From: a virus
IMG/VR virus record: IMGVR_UViG_3300028027_000005
Location: 1-35,425 of that record
Length of the DNA: 35,425 bases
Strand: one strand, 5' to 3'
In this document: piece by piece, positions 1-6,382 of the stretch
Layout of the letters: every line of letters starts with the position of its first letter
Position numbering within the stretch: position 1 is the stretch's first letter
Notes under the pieces: generated by a model
Seen by the model: the letters and a program-made list of their open reading frames with translations, nothing else
Databases searched by the model: none
What the model was told of the DNA's origin: nothing
Position numbers and translations under genes: made by a program

Positions 1-127
1 AATTCTCTAACTTCGTTTAGCATAAATTTCTATTATTTGTTGGTTTGTAAAATATTGTCCGTGATATAAAAAACCGTCTTGTACTTTGACTAAATTCGGT
101 TCTGTATCAAGCCATTCTATTAATTCA
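1..127. repeat. 127-bp terminal direct repeat, first copy
   Basis: Bases 1-127 are identical to 35299-35425. An exact 127-base end overlap is what a de Bruijn assembler using k=127 leaves on a circular or circularly permuted molecule, so it is best read as a closure artefact, not a biological terminal repeat. The unique circle is 35,298 bp. The repeat carries most of the 46-aa gene at 7-147 and the first codons of the MazG-like gene that starts at 35321 (equivalent to 23). Confidence 0.95.
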
Positions 128-147
128 GCTATTTTATTTGTTTCCAT
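7..147 (-). CDS. 46-aa hypothetical protein across the circle junction
   Basis: A complete 46-codon frame starts METNKIAELIEWLDTEP and ends IYAKRS. Its start overlaps the end of the MazG-like gene at 134-472 by 14 bases. Its end overlaps the start of the second MazG-like gene by about 17 bases (that gene starts at 23 on the circle). The tight overlaps on both sides suggest translational coupling in a nucleotide-metabolism operon. It is acidic at the N-terminus with no membrane segment, and I do not recognise a family. A 5'-truncated copy of the same frame sits at the right end of the window (35305-35425) because of the terminal repeat; it is not a second gene. Confidence 0.7.
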   Translation of the reverse strand: METNKIAELIEWLDTEPNLVKVQDGFLYHGQYFTNQQIIEIYAKRS

Positions 148-472
148 TGTTTTTAAGTTTTTGTAAGTATAAAATCGCATCCATTAACTCCTCTTGTAAG
201 TGATTTAAAAAGTCATCAGTGTTATTTTCGTGTAAAGTTGTTCCGTACTTTTTAATCCCTATTTTAGAGCGTTCTTTGAACTTGTTTAATACTTGGCTTA
301 CTACTTTGTCTTTTTTCTGTTTTTGTTCAGGTTCAAAATAATTTTCTAAATTTTCTTTTAAAAACATATATCCACTTGTTACATAATAATTAGAAAAATC
401 AGGGTCTTGATATATTGTATATTCTTTTCCTACTTCCAAGCCTATTCTATTTTTTTTTGCTATTCTTTTCAT
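134..472 (-). CDS. MazG-like nucleotide pyrophosphohydrolase domain protein
   Basis: This 112-aa protein has a C-terminal half (about residues 55-107) that looks like an all-alpha NTP pyrophosphatase (MazG-like). A 'KYGTTL' segment is followed by 'LQEELMDAILYL', where the EE...D pattern supplies acidic metal-binding residues. Such enzymes hydrolyse (d)NTPs to NMP and pyrophosphate; in phages they are thought to adjust nucleotide pools or remove alarmone-like or modified nucleotides. The N-terminal 50 residues are not recognised. It lies two bases after the 475-723 gene and overlaps the next gene. The first E-rich helix expected of full MazG is less clear, so the substrate is unknown. Confidence 0.65.
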   Translation of the reverse strand: MKRIAKKNRIGLEVGKEYTIYQDPDFSNYYVTSGYMFLKENLENYFEPEQKQKKDKVVSQVLNKFKERSKIGIKKYGTTLHENNTDDFLNHLQEELMDAILYLQKLKNNGNK

Positions 473-474
473 AA

Positions 475-723
475 TTACATATTTTCATTAAAGTTAATCC
501 TTAAAATTGTATCTATTTTTTTAGTGATTTCCTGAAAATATGTACTTTTTTGAATAGCCGCCGTATCGGCAACCTCATTATTTAATAATTCGCACATTTC
601 AATAATGTCTTTTTTTAATTGTATCATTCTCGGTGCAGTTACTTTTAAATCATCTAAATTTTCCAAGACCAATTGCATCAAACAATAAAATTTGTGCATA
701 TTTTTATTTTTACTTTTGCTCAT
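475..723 (-). CDS. 82-aa hypothetical protein
   Basis: This 82-aa helical protein has a basic N-terminus (MSKSKNKNMHKFYCL). Its leader reads ACAAAAACAAA before the ATG, the A-rich type seen throughout this genome. It is the first gene after the hairpin at 742-761 and is followed after 2 bases by the MazG-like gene, so it probably shares an mRNA with it. No motif or membrane segment is recognised and I assign no function. Confidence 0.7.
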   Translation of the reverse strand: MSKSKNKNMHKFYCLMQLVLENLDDLKVTAPRMIQLKKDIIEMCELLNNEVADTAAIQKSTYFQEITKKIDTILRINFNENM

Positions 724-741
724 TTTGTTTTTGTTTTATAA

Positions 742-765
742 CCCCCTAAATTAATAGGGGGTTTT
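742..765 (-). terminator. Strong hairpin between SSB-like gene and downstream genes
   Basis: Perfect 7-bp arms CCCCCTA (742-748) and TAGGGGG (755-761) enclose a 6-base loop. On the minus strand, the direction of the genes, the stem is followed by TTATAAAAC, a poor U-tract. On the plus strand it is followed by TTTTT. It may act as a partial terminator or attenuator, or as a 3' stabiliser for the SSB-like mRNA, rather than a full stop. Confidence 0.5.
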
Positions 766-773
766 TATTAATA

Positions 774-1112
774 TTAAAAAGGGAGATCCGAACTTTCAAT
801 TTCTTCTTGTGAAACTTCTTCTTCTTTTGAATCAGCTTTAAAGATTTTCCAAGCCGATAATTTAGTGAAATATTTACCATTCCACTCGTTGCAACCTACG
901 TTGAAATCAACTTTTACCGATTGACCTACTTTATTAAATTTAATAAAGTTTTCTACTTTCTCATCCCCGAAAATTTCAAAGCAATAAAGGTTGTTATATT
1001 GCTCAGCTGTTTTTAATAAAAAACTTTGTTTTTGCCATTCTTTACCATCTTTAGTTTGTCCTTTTTCTAATGGTAAAATGTTTTCGATTACTCCTGTTAC
1101 TTCTAAAGCCAT
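774..1112 (-). CDS. DUF3127-type OB-fold, SSB-like protein
   Basis: This 112-aa protein has the features of the DUF3127 family. The N-terminal 'VTGVIENILPLEKG' is followed by 'GKEWQKQSFLL', a central 'YNNLYCFEIFGDEK' and 'VDFNVGCNEWNGKYFTKLSAWKI', the order of strands in an OB-fold. The tail is acidic and ends SSDLPF, like the protein-interaction tip of bacterial SSB. It probably coats single-stranded DNA during phage replication and recombination. It overlaps the YqaJ exonuclease gene by 10 bases, which fits a recombination partnership. Function is inferred from fold and tail, not demonstrated. Confidence 0.85.
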   Translation of the reverse strand: MALEVTGVIENILPLEKGQTKDGKEWQKQSFLLKTAEQYNNLYCFEIFGDEKVENFIKFNKVGQSVKVDFNVGCNEWNGKYFTKLSAWKIFKADSKEEEVSQEEIESSDLPF

Positions 1113-1726
1113 TGTTTGTTTGTATTTAATTTGTTAATAAATTCTTTTTTAATTTCTGTTGCTTCTAAAATTCTGTTTTTAATCAATTCTATCATAACCT
1201 CGTCACGTTCAACTAATATTTCGTGCCAATACTCTTTTCCCTGGTGAACTAAATAGTTGAAGAAATAGGCTTTATTTCGATTTGTAGCTAACATTTGCAT
1301 TTGCATCTGTGCGTAATACTTTTTGTCTACTTCATTTGTCGCTACTAATTCAAAGAAAGTAGTTGAACGTGGGCATTTTATTTCTAAAATTGCATCTTCT
1401 CCAACCAAACCATCAGGACTTGCTCCAGCATCTTCGCCAAACTCAAAGAAACCGCACGTTTTAACCTCAATAAACTCTAATTCTTTTGTGTCCGCAAATT
1501 TAGCAAAGGCTAACGGCTCTAAGTCAATACCTCGTTGCATATCATAAGAAACAAATGTTTCATCCATTTCTCCGTATAATTGTTCAATCGCTTTGTCGAT
1601 TGCATAGCTTTTGCCTGTTTCTCCTAATCCACGAACTCCAAGCAGTTTAACAATTTCGGAAGCTGTAAATCTTCCTTTGCGCTGCTCGTGCCATTCTGCA
1701 GTTCTTTGTTCAATGTTATTTTCCAT
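1103..1726 (-). CDS. YqaJ/lambda-exonuclease family recombination nuclease
   Basis: This 207-aa protein of the PD-(D/E)XK superfamily starts with the family hallmark 'RTAEWHEQRKGRFTASEI' (residues 8-25). Glu70 follows in 'RGIDLEPLA', then Asp105 in 'ASPDGLVG' and the E-x-K pair Glu115/Lys117 in 'ILEIKCP', with a Q-rich helix near 140-146. These match the metal-binding active site of YqaJ and lambda exonuclease, which resect a strand from double-strand ends. It is flanked by the SSB-like gene and the 168-aa conserved gene, with overlaps on both sides, so it forms a small recombination operon. No RecT/Beta-type annealase is obvious; the 168-aa neighbour is the candidate partner. Confidence 0.88.
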   Translation of the reverse strand: MENNIEQRTAEWHEQRKGRFTASEIVKLLGVRGLGETGKSYAIDKAIEQLYGEMDETFVSYDMQRGIDLEPLAFAKFADTKELEFIEVKTCGFFEFGEDAGASPDGLVGEDAILEIKCPRSTTFFELVATNEVDKKYYAQMQMQMLATNRNKAYFFNYLVHQGKEYWHEILVERDEVMIELIKNRILEATEIKKEFINKLNTNKQWL

Positions 1727-2222
1727 AGTTCAAATATTTAGTTTTAATTTCTTCGCTTATTGTATATGATTTTTCAATTTGCTCGATAGTTGCATTAGCT
1801 TTAAATGCTGCTTCAAAATTACTCTCTGTAAATTCCTTTTTTACCTTTGCTTTTGGTCTTAATGGCTTTATTCTAATTCCGTCGGTAATTGCACCCATCA
1901 TTTTAACATTACGATCCACAAACAATTCTATTTTCATTCCTGACCAATTCTCGATAACGTGGCACTCTTTACCTATTAAACCATATTGTTTAGCGAATCC
2001 AGCTAAAATCTTATTATTTGTACTATTCAATTTTAACGGCTTTACAGCCTCCATAAAGTAACAAAAAATTCCATCTTGTTTAGTTCCTGAAACATCCACG
2101 CCAGTTTCGTATTTTACTTCTTTAATAGTGAATATTAATGCTAATCCGTCCGTTTCCATTGCATCCAAATCCGCACTTGCTAAATGCGTACTTTTTCTAT
2201 ATTTTCTCCAATCAGTTGCCAT
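1716..2222 (-). CDS. Conserved phage protein linked to recombination genes
   Basis: This 168-aa protein includes 'STHLASADL', 'VKPLKLNSTN', 'ENWSGMKIELFVD' and 'DGIRIKPLRP'. I associate this pattern with a widespread phage family encoded beside recombination nucleases and SSBs and usually left as hypothetical. The alternating strands and basic stretch 'RPKAKVKK' fit a nucleic-acid binding or OB-like fold. Its last codons overlap the YqaJ start by 11 bases. A role in single-strand binding or annealing is inference from context only. Confidence 0.75.
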   Translation of the reverse strand: MATDWRKYRKSTHLASADLDAMETDGLALIFTIKEVKYETGVDVSGTKQDGIFCYFMEAVKPLKLNSTNNKILAGFAKQYGLIGKECHVIENWSGMKIELFVDRNVKMMGAITDGIRIKPLRPKAKVKKEFTESNFEAAFKANATIEQIEKSYTISEEIKTKYLNYGK

Positions 2223-2224
2223 AA

Positions 2225-2476
2225 TTATTTACATTTATTTATTAAGTCTTCAATTCTGCTTTTTGTTCCTGATGCGTTTAATTTTGCTATCTCTAATAGT
2301 ATATCTAATTCTTTTAGTATATCTATTTGAAGATTATAAAATGCTTCTTCGTGTCCGCTGTAGTAGGCTTGTGATAATGTATCGTATCCTGTAACTATTT
2401 CGGCATCAACTTCTATTTGGTTTATTGGTGATGTACTATCAAATCTTCCATCCTTCCAAGCATCGTAACTATTCAT
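2225..2476 (-). CDS. 83-aa hypothetical protein
   Basis: I chose the start MNSYDAWKDG at 2476. An upstream in-frame ATG at 2515 would add 13 residues, but these only read through the preceding small gene in another frame. The product is acidic ('INQIEVDAEIVTGYD') with a helical C-terminus and no membrane segment. It is followed two bases later by the 168-aa recombination-linked gene. No family is recognised. Confidence 0.65.
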   Translation of the reverse strand: MNSYDAWKDGRFDSTSPINQIEVDAEIVTGYDTLSQAYYSGHEEAFYNLQIDILKELDILLEIAKLNASGTKSRIEDLINKCK

Positions 2477-2477
2477 A

Positions 2478-2579
2478 TTAATTAATTTTAGTAAAAGCGT
2501 TGCACATTTGTTCATTATCGGTAAAATAGATATTACCTATTTTTTTCATCCATTCGTTAAATTTTTCTTTGTTTTCCAT
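2478..2579 (-). CDS. 33-aa hypothetical peptide
   Basis: A 33-codon frame starts MENKEKFNEWMKKIG. It begins at the stop of the upstream membrane peptide (TAATG arrangement, sharing base 2579) and ends two bases before the ATG chosen for the next gene. The perfect packing between neighbours is the main support. Function is unknown. Confidence 0.5.
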   Translation of the reverse strand: MENKEKFNEWMKKIGNIYFTDNEQMCNAFTKIN

Positions 2580-2671
2580 TATGATCTAAAGATGAAGTTT
2601 AAGATAAAAATGATTGCTAAAATGTAAGCAAACTTAATTTGGTAGTCTAATTTTAAAAATAAATTTTTCAT
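2579..2671 (-). CDS. 30-aa single-pass membrane peptide
   Basis: This 30-residue product has a basic N-terminus and a hydrophobic segment ('FAYILAIIFILNFIF') spanning most of its length. It is the first gene after the promoter at 2694-2724, with a short leader (ACAAAAACAAAAACACT). Its stop and the next start overlap. It may be a small membrane effector or simply an uncharacterised early peptide. Confidence 0.55.
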   Translation of the reverse strand: MKNLFLKLDYQIKFAYILAIIFILNFIFRS

Positions 2672-2693
2672 AGTGTTTTTGTTTTTGTTTTGA

Positions 2694-2724
2694 CAAAGAT
2701 AGTAATAATTTTTAATTACGCAAA
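2694..2724 (-). promoter_or_regulatory. Bacteroidota-type promoter with spacer dyad (P2694)
   Basis: On the minus strand a TTG at -33 (2721-2723) and TATCTTTG at -7 (2694-2701) are 19 bases apart, matching the Bacteroidota consensus. The 18-base segment between them (2702-2719) has GTAAT/ATTAC ends, an imperfect dyad also present at three other promoters here. It should drive the recombination and nucleotide-metabolism genes from 2671 downward and across the circle junction. Confidence 0.8.
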
Positions 2725-2739
2725 TAAATAATTAAAATA

Positions 2740-2901
2740 TTAAAAAAAATCTTCCCATACAAAATAACCTAACCTCATTAATTGTTCAATACATCTACTA
2801 TACTCACTATGATCTTCTGTAAAATTTGATGGAACTTTGCCAGTTTCCCACATATTATATAATTTTCTTTGAGCTTGTTTTTTTGTCATTTTATTTTCCA
2901 T
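2740..2901 (-). CDS. 53-aa hypothetical protein
   Basis: The frame MENKMTKKQAQRKLYNMWE...VWEDFF has 53 codons. Its ATG overlaps the end of the HTH gene by 11 bases, so the two are probably co-translated. The helical, basic start and aromatic C-terminus give no family. It ends just upstream of promoter P2694. Confidence 0.6.
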   Translation of the reverse strand: MENKMTKKQAQRKLYNMWETGKVPSNFTEDHSEYSRCIEQLMRLGYFVWEDFF

Positions 2902-3058
2902 AATAATTCTTTTTTATTTTTTCAAAAGTTGAAAGTTTCATTTCGTATAGGTCAGTTAAATACGGATTAAGGTTTTGTTTTTTAATTCCGCACTTTCTGG
3001 AAAACTCGGCTTTTGATAGTCCTGATTTAAGGAATAGTTCTTTTAATTTTTTATTCAT
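2891..3058 (-). CDS. Small helix-turn-helix DNA-binding protein
   Basis: This 55-aa protein is almost entirely one XRE/Cro-like HTH: 'LKELFLKSGLSKAEFSRKCG' followed by 'IKKQNLNPYL' as the recognition-helix region. It follows the pentapeptide-repeat gene by 3 bases and precedes promoter P2694. It is the most obvious small regulator in the genome and a candidate for binding the promoter dyads. It lacks the extra C-terminal domain of a typical lysogeny repressor. Confidence 0.7.
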   Translation of the reverse strand: MNKKLKELFLKSGLSKAEFSRKCGIKKQNLNPYLTDLYEMKLSTFEKIKKNYYGK

Positions 3059-3061
3059 AGT

Positions 3062-3745
3062 TTAGTTATTAATTATTTTATAATATTCTCTTACAGCTAC
3101 ATAATTAGCATAAATTCTTTTAAATTCTGAACTGTTCCTTTCAGTGTCAAATTCTTCATTAGAATTAAACCAAATATCCCATTCTTCTATAGTTTTTTCT
3201 TTACATCCGATTCTAATTAAATCATTTTTAATTGATATTGACCATTTTGAAAAAATAGGCAAATTAGCATCTCTCAAATAAGCACCTCTCAAATTAGCAC
3301 CACTCAAATCAGCACCTCTCAAATCAGCACCACTCAAATCAGCACCTCTCAAATAAGCATCTCTCAAATCAGCACCACTCAAATTAGCACCACTCAAATT
3401 AGCACCACTCAAATTAGCACCACTCAAATAAGCACCTCTCAAATAAGCATCTCTCAAATCAGCACCACTCAAATCAGCACCACTCAAATAAGCACCTCTC
3501 AAATTAGCATCTCTCAAATCAGCACCACTCAAATTAGCACCACTCAAATAAGCACCTCTCAAATCAGCACCACTCAAATCAGCACCTCTCAAATAAGCAT
3601 CTCTCAAATCAGCACCACTCAAATTAGCACCACTCAAATAAGCACCACTCAAATAAGCATTTTCAATTGTTTTTTTCAATGTATTATTTTCGCATTCATA
3701 TTCAAATAATACTGAACCAAAAATAGATTTAATTTCAATTTTCAT
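3062..3745 (-). CDS. Pentapeptide-repeat protein
   Basis: This 227-aa protein has 26 consecutive A(Y/N/D)L(S/R)(G/D) pentapeptides from residue 30 to 159. These are expected to fold as a right-handed quadrilateral beta-helix. A 29-residue N-terminus precedes the repeats and a ~68-residue unique C-terminal domain follows ('SKWSISIKNDLIRIGCKEKTIEEW'). Some family members (MfpA, Qnr) mimic DNA and bind gyrase; most have unknown roles. It has its own terminator-promoter boundary upstream, so it is expressed separately from the lysis genes. A gyrase or host-target role is speculation. The repeats are unusually uniform in DNA sequence. Confidence 0.9.
   Translation of the reverse strand: MKIEIKSIFGSVLFEYECENNTLKKTIENAYLSGAYLSGANLSGADLRDAYLRGADLSGADLRGAYLSGANLSGADLRDANLRGAYLSGADLSGADLRDAYLRGAYLSGANLSGANLSGANLSGADLRDAYLRGADLSGADLRGADLSGANLRGAYLRDANLPIFSKWSISIKNDLIRIGCKEKTIEEWDIWFNSNEEFDTERNSSEFKRIYANYVAVREYYKIINN
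3269..3658 (-). repeat. 26 tandem 15-bp units encoding pentapeptides
   Basis: The 390 bp encode 26 pentapeptides in nearly identical 15-base units. On the plus strand units read like CACCACTCAAATNAG, CACCTCTCAAATNAG or CATCTCTCAAATNAG, with variation at only a few positions. Blocks of four to six units recur (AYLSG-ANLSG-ADLRD-AYLRG-ADLSG-ADLRG type), suggesting duplication of 60-90-bp segments. Low synonymous divergence points to recent expansion or homogenisation. Confidence 0.92.
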
Positions 3746-3771
3746 TTTGTTTGTTTTTATGATTATAAATG

Positions 3772-3803
3772 CAAATATAAGTAATTAAATTTAATTACAC
3801 AAC
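3772..3803 (-). promoter_or_regulatory. Promoter with perfect 18-bp palindrome (P3772)
   Basis: The minus strand carries TATATTTG (3772-3779) as -7 and TTG (3800-3802) as -33, with a 20-base spacer. The spacer contains a perfect palindrome, GTAATTAAATTTAATTAC (3781-3798). It lies between the terminator at 3811-3842 and the pentapeptide-repeat gene and should drive 3745 to 2740. The palindrome is a likely operator. Confidence 0.8.
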
Positions 3804-3810
3804 AAAGCAT

Positions 3811-3842
3811 AAAAAAACCTCGCAAAATTAATTACAAGGTTT
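3811..3842 (-). terminator. Intrinsic terminator ending the structural/lysis transcript
   Basis: On the minus strand the arms AAACCTTG and CGAGGTTT form an 8-bp stem (one G-U pair) with a 12-base loop, followed by seven T. The wobble works only in minus-strand RNA, which supports the direction. It follows the gene at 3879-4040 and precedes promoter P3772. Confidence 0.8.
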
Positions 3843-3878
3843 TAGTTTCGACCAGGAGACACCCTAATCCCGTTTAAA

Positions 3879-4040
3879 TTACCTACTCAATTTATGAGCA
3901 AATGCCTTAACAATTAAATCAGTCGGTAAATACTTAACAATTAACCTCAACCACCTTCCAGCGTTAGTAGTTGCGGGGCTTTCGCTATATTTAATAGCGA
4001 CTCCTTTTAAAGCTAAATCAATCAATTCTTTTTTTTCCAT
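3879..4040 (-). CDS. 53-aa hypothetical protein at end of lysis cluster
   Basis: The frame MEKKELIDLALKGVAIKYSE... encodes 53 residues and ends IVKAFAHKLSR. It starts 4 bases after the endolysin stop and is the last gene before the terminator. It is a basic, amphipathic helical protein without a clear TM segment. It could be an accessory lysis protein by position, but there is no family evidence. Confidence 0.65.
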   Translation of the reverse strand: MEKKELIDLALKGVAIKYSESPATTNAGRWLRLIVKYLPTDLIVKAFAHKLSR

Positions 4041-4044
4041 TTTG

Positions 4045-4521
4045 TTAAATTTTAGGGTAAGTTATTCCGTTATCTTTTATAATTATTCCTTTGTCAAATC
4101 TGCTTTTTAATGTTTTCCAATCAAACCCAAATGTTTTTTCGAAATGAGGTTTGTCTTTAAACGACTTAAAATCGCCGCCCCATTCATAACCTTTGCTTTT
4201 AAAATAACTTACTACTCGATCCCAATGCTCATCTATTGTCCAACTTGCAGTTTCAAAAGTTCCATCACAATTTTTGTCATATAATAAAACAATATCAAAA
4301 GCTAATCCGTAATTATGGATTGATTGCCAAGAATCAGCATTTGTTACTTTAGGACGTTTTAAAAACAATTCTCTTTGCTCCTGTGGACTTCTAAAAACAT
4401 GGCTAAAACGAAGCCTAACATGTTTAGGAAGTAAGTTGTTACATTCTCTATAATATACGCTTAATTCCTCTCTAATCTTTGGATGCGCATTTTGTATTTT
4501 TTCAAGCGTTATTTTGTCCAT
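4045..4521 (-). CDS. M15-family endolysin (L-Ala-D-Glu peptidase-like)
   Basis: This 158-aa enzyme has the zinc-binding motifs of VanY/peptidase M15 lysins. His69 and Asp76 sit in 'SIHNYGLAFDIV', and a later His126 sits in 'KDKPHFEK' after 'EWGGDFKSF'. Members cut peptide stems of peptidoglycan, so this is the phage lysin. I chose the start MDKITLEKIQ at 4521; an in-frame ATG at 4554 would add 11 lysine-rich residues and a longer overlap with the holin-like gene. There is no signal peptide, so export should depend on a holin. The unit sits directly downstream of the membrane-protein gene, as in a classic lysis cassette. Confidence 0.85.
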   Translation of the reverse strand: MDKITLEKIQNAHPKIREELSVYYRECNNLLPKHVRLRFSHVFRSPQEQRELFLKRPKVTNADSWQSIHNYGLAFDIVLLYDKNCDGTFETASWTIDEHWDRVVSYFKSKGYEWGGDFKSFKDKPHFEKTFGFDWKTLKSRFDKGIIIKDNGITYPKI

Positions 4522-4954
4522 TTTCTTGTATTTCGTTTTTAATTTCTTTTCCAAAGATAATCAATTTTTTAAACTCTTTTACGAACCTTTTACCCGTAAT
4601 TTTATAAAAGTTTTCATCTATTGAATTAAGTTCTAACCAAATTAAACCAACGCTAATAACCTTTGTAATTAATAAAGGTATTCCGACTATCATTTTTACA
4701 AATTCGCCTAATAAATTAACCTCTAAAACGTAAATAATTATTAAACAAATGTTATAAGATAGAAATTTTAATATCAATCTTTTTACAAAAGTCGGACAAA
4801 ATTGCTTGTTTTTAAAGGAATTTATAATCTCTAATAAAGCATCTGCTACAATAAAAGTACAAACGGTTGCCATTAGTGGATATATTGGCGCAATAAATGC
4901 TAAAGCAATTCCGATAAATGTGATCGGTTCTATTTTCTTAATTGGTATTGTCAT
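4502..4954 (-). CDS. Putative holin (multi-pass membrane protein)
   Basis: This 150-aa protein has several hydrophobic segments: about residues 8-32 ('FIGIALAFIAPIYPLMATVC'), about 58-80 ('LSYNICLIIIYVLEVNLLGEF') and about 85-104 ('MIVGIPLLITKVISVGLIWL'). A charged C-terminus follows ('KRFVKEFKKL'). Topology and position just upstream of the endolysin make it a holin, which permeabilises the inner membrane to release the lysin. I chose MTIPIKK at 4954 because the longer start at 4990 runs through the preceding 50-aa gene. It resembles holin-like proteins of Bacteroidota phages with the 'ELNSIDENFYKITGK' motif, but experimental support is not visible here. Confidence 0.75.
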   Translation of the reverse strand: MTIPIKKIEPITFIGIALAFIAPIYPLMATVCTFIVADALLEIINSFKNKQFCPTFVKRLILKFLSYNICLIIIYVLEVNLLGEFVKMIVGIPLLITKVISVGLIWLELNSIDENFYKITGKRFVKEFKKLIIFGKEIKNEIQENGQNNA

Positions 4955-4964
4955 TATGCAAAAA

Positions 4965-5117
4965 TTAAACAGGTTCTTCATCAATCTCAAACCACATTGT
5001 TATATCACTGTCTAAAGGCGCAAATATCTCTTTTGTGATCACATCACCATTTGTTAACATTTTGCCGTTATCGGCTGTTACGTGAATATAATATTCTGGT
5101 ACTATTTCTATTTTCAT
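4965..5117 (-). CDS. 50-aa hypothetical protein
   Basis: The frame MKIEIVPEYYIHVTADNGKM...MWFEIDEEPV has 50 codons, acidic and beta-rich. It lies between the BspA-like protein gene (12-base gap) and the holin gene (10-base gap), which supports a real gene. It could be a small virion or fibre accessory protein. No family is recognised. Confidence 0.65.
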   Translation of the reverse strand: MKIEIVPEYYIHVTADNGKMLTNGDVITKEIFAPLDSDITMWFEIDEEPV

Positions 5118-5128
5118 TTTTTATATTT

Positions 5129-6382
5129 TTATGCAATTGTCCATCCTTTGGTGGTCGCTATTAATTTTTCTGGTGCCGTTACTGCTGCATAACCTGGATT
5201 AGTTGAAATTGTAATTGTTGGAGTTCCTACTGCCGTGCCTAATCCGTAAAAAATATTAACAATTTCAGTTTGACTCAAACACATATTTGCATAAGAAATA
5301 GCATAACGAGTACCTTGAAAGGCTGCTTTTGCTATTGACGGCGATAAACTAACTACACCTAAAAATTGCGTTCCTACTGCTGTATTCAAATTAGGTAATA
5401 ACTGTAATGATTGGCATTGTTGAAACATATATCTAAAATCCAATCCCGCTACCGTATTAATAAGCGGAACAGATTGCAAAGAATAACAACCGTCAAACAT
5501 AGAAAAGAAACTTGTTGAAAGGGTTGTAACTAATGCAGGAATAGTCCTTAAAGATATGCAGTTTTGAAACATTCCTGATACTGTAGTGGCTAAAGCTGTA
5601 TTTAAAAGTGGTATTGATTTCAAAGAATAACACTGTAAAAACATAGAATCAAATAAAGTACCCGCTCCAGTATTAAATGATGGGATTGATTGCAAAGAAT
5701 AACAACCCGTAAACATACTCGAAAAAGTAATCCCTGAAGCCGTACTAAATAAAGGAACAGTTATTAAACTCCTGCAATTTTGAAACATTGCAAAAAAGTT
5801 AGTTACTGCCGTTGTACTTGGTAAAGTAAGTTTTTGTAAGGTGTAAAAGTTTGAGAATAAAGTAGTAAAATTAGTTATTGCACCCATAGAATATATGTCT
5901 ACATTTTCACACATACTTTGATAAACAGTCGAACCCCCTAAAGTCATTGTCGTAATATTTGCACCTTTAATAGCTATATCTAACCAACCCATTGAATGCG
6001 CCTTAGCTAAAATGCTATTTTGCTGCTGTAAATCTATTTTAGTTAAATTTTGACCTGATTGCGGTGTAACTCTTACTAAAACTTGTTTATAACCACGAGC
6101 AGAAAGTGACCCGCTGCTTATTGTTGAATAAGTGTAAGTGTGTTGAGCCTTTACGTTAGTAGCTACATTTTCTGTAACTCCATCACCCCAATCAACTGTG
6201 TAAGCTCCCTGACAAGTTAACGCTATATGATTACTACTATCGTCTGTAACTGCTAATAACCCTATAAACTCTTGCGTCCCTATTGTTGGCATAGCTAACC
6301 AATCAGAAGGCCTAGTCCATCCTGAAGGATCTACAGGTGCGGACGCTGTTACATTTGGTAATTTAAAACTCCCTACTGCCAT
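5129..6382 (-). CDS. BspA-type leucine-rich repeat surface/fibre protein
   Basis: This 417-aa protein has an N-terminal region with a PKD-like signature ('VDWGDGVTENV' followed by 'HTYTY', residues ~60-85). About eight repeats follow, of roughly 23 residues, of the form 'MFxxCxSLxxIPxxxT' (about residues 175-350), the DUF285/BspA-like leucine-rich repeat. BspA-type repeats occur on Bacteroidota cell surfaces and mediate binding. Encoded at the end of the tail-fibre block and sharing base 6382 with the preceding gene, it is probably a virion adhesin or receptor-binding protein. No signal peptide is present, which fits a virion part rather than a secreted host protein. Confidence 0.78.
   Translation of the reverse strand: MAVGSFKLPNVTASAPVDPSGWTRPSDWLAMPTIGTQEFIGLLAVTDDSSNHIALTCQGAYTVDWGDGVTENVATNVKAQHTYTYSTISSGSLSARGYKQVLVRVTPQSGQNLTKIDLQQQNSILAKAHSMGWLDIAIKGANITTMTLGGSTVYQSMCENVDIYSMGAITNFTTLFSNFYTLQKLTLPSTTAVTNFFAMFQNCRSLITVPLFSTASGITFSSMFTGCYSLQSIPSFNTGAGTLFDSMFLQCYSLKSIPLLNTALATTVSGMFQNCISLRTIPALVTTLSTSFFSMFDGCYSLQSVPLINTVAGLDFRYMFQQCQSLQLLPNLNTAVGTQFLGVVSLSPSIAKAAFQGTRYAISYANMCLSQTEIVNIFYGLGTAVGTPTITISTNPGYAAVTAPEKLIATTKGWTIA

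Noticed and set aside
1323-1547. Plus-strand frames such as this one and those at 10901, 11678, 14362 and 28468
   Set aside because: All are antisense to well-supported minus-strand genes, have no A-rich leader or promoter, and encode Ser/Lys/Phe-rich nonsense.
3269-3658. Regular short repeats resembling a CRISPR or satellite array
   Set aside because: The 15-bp units have no spacers and stay in frame as 26 pentapeptide codon blocks; this is a pentapeptide-repeat coding region.
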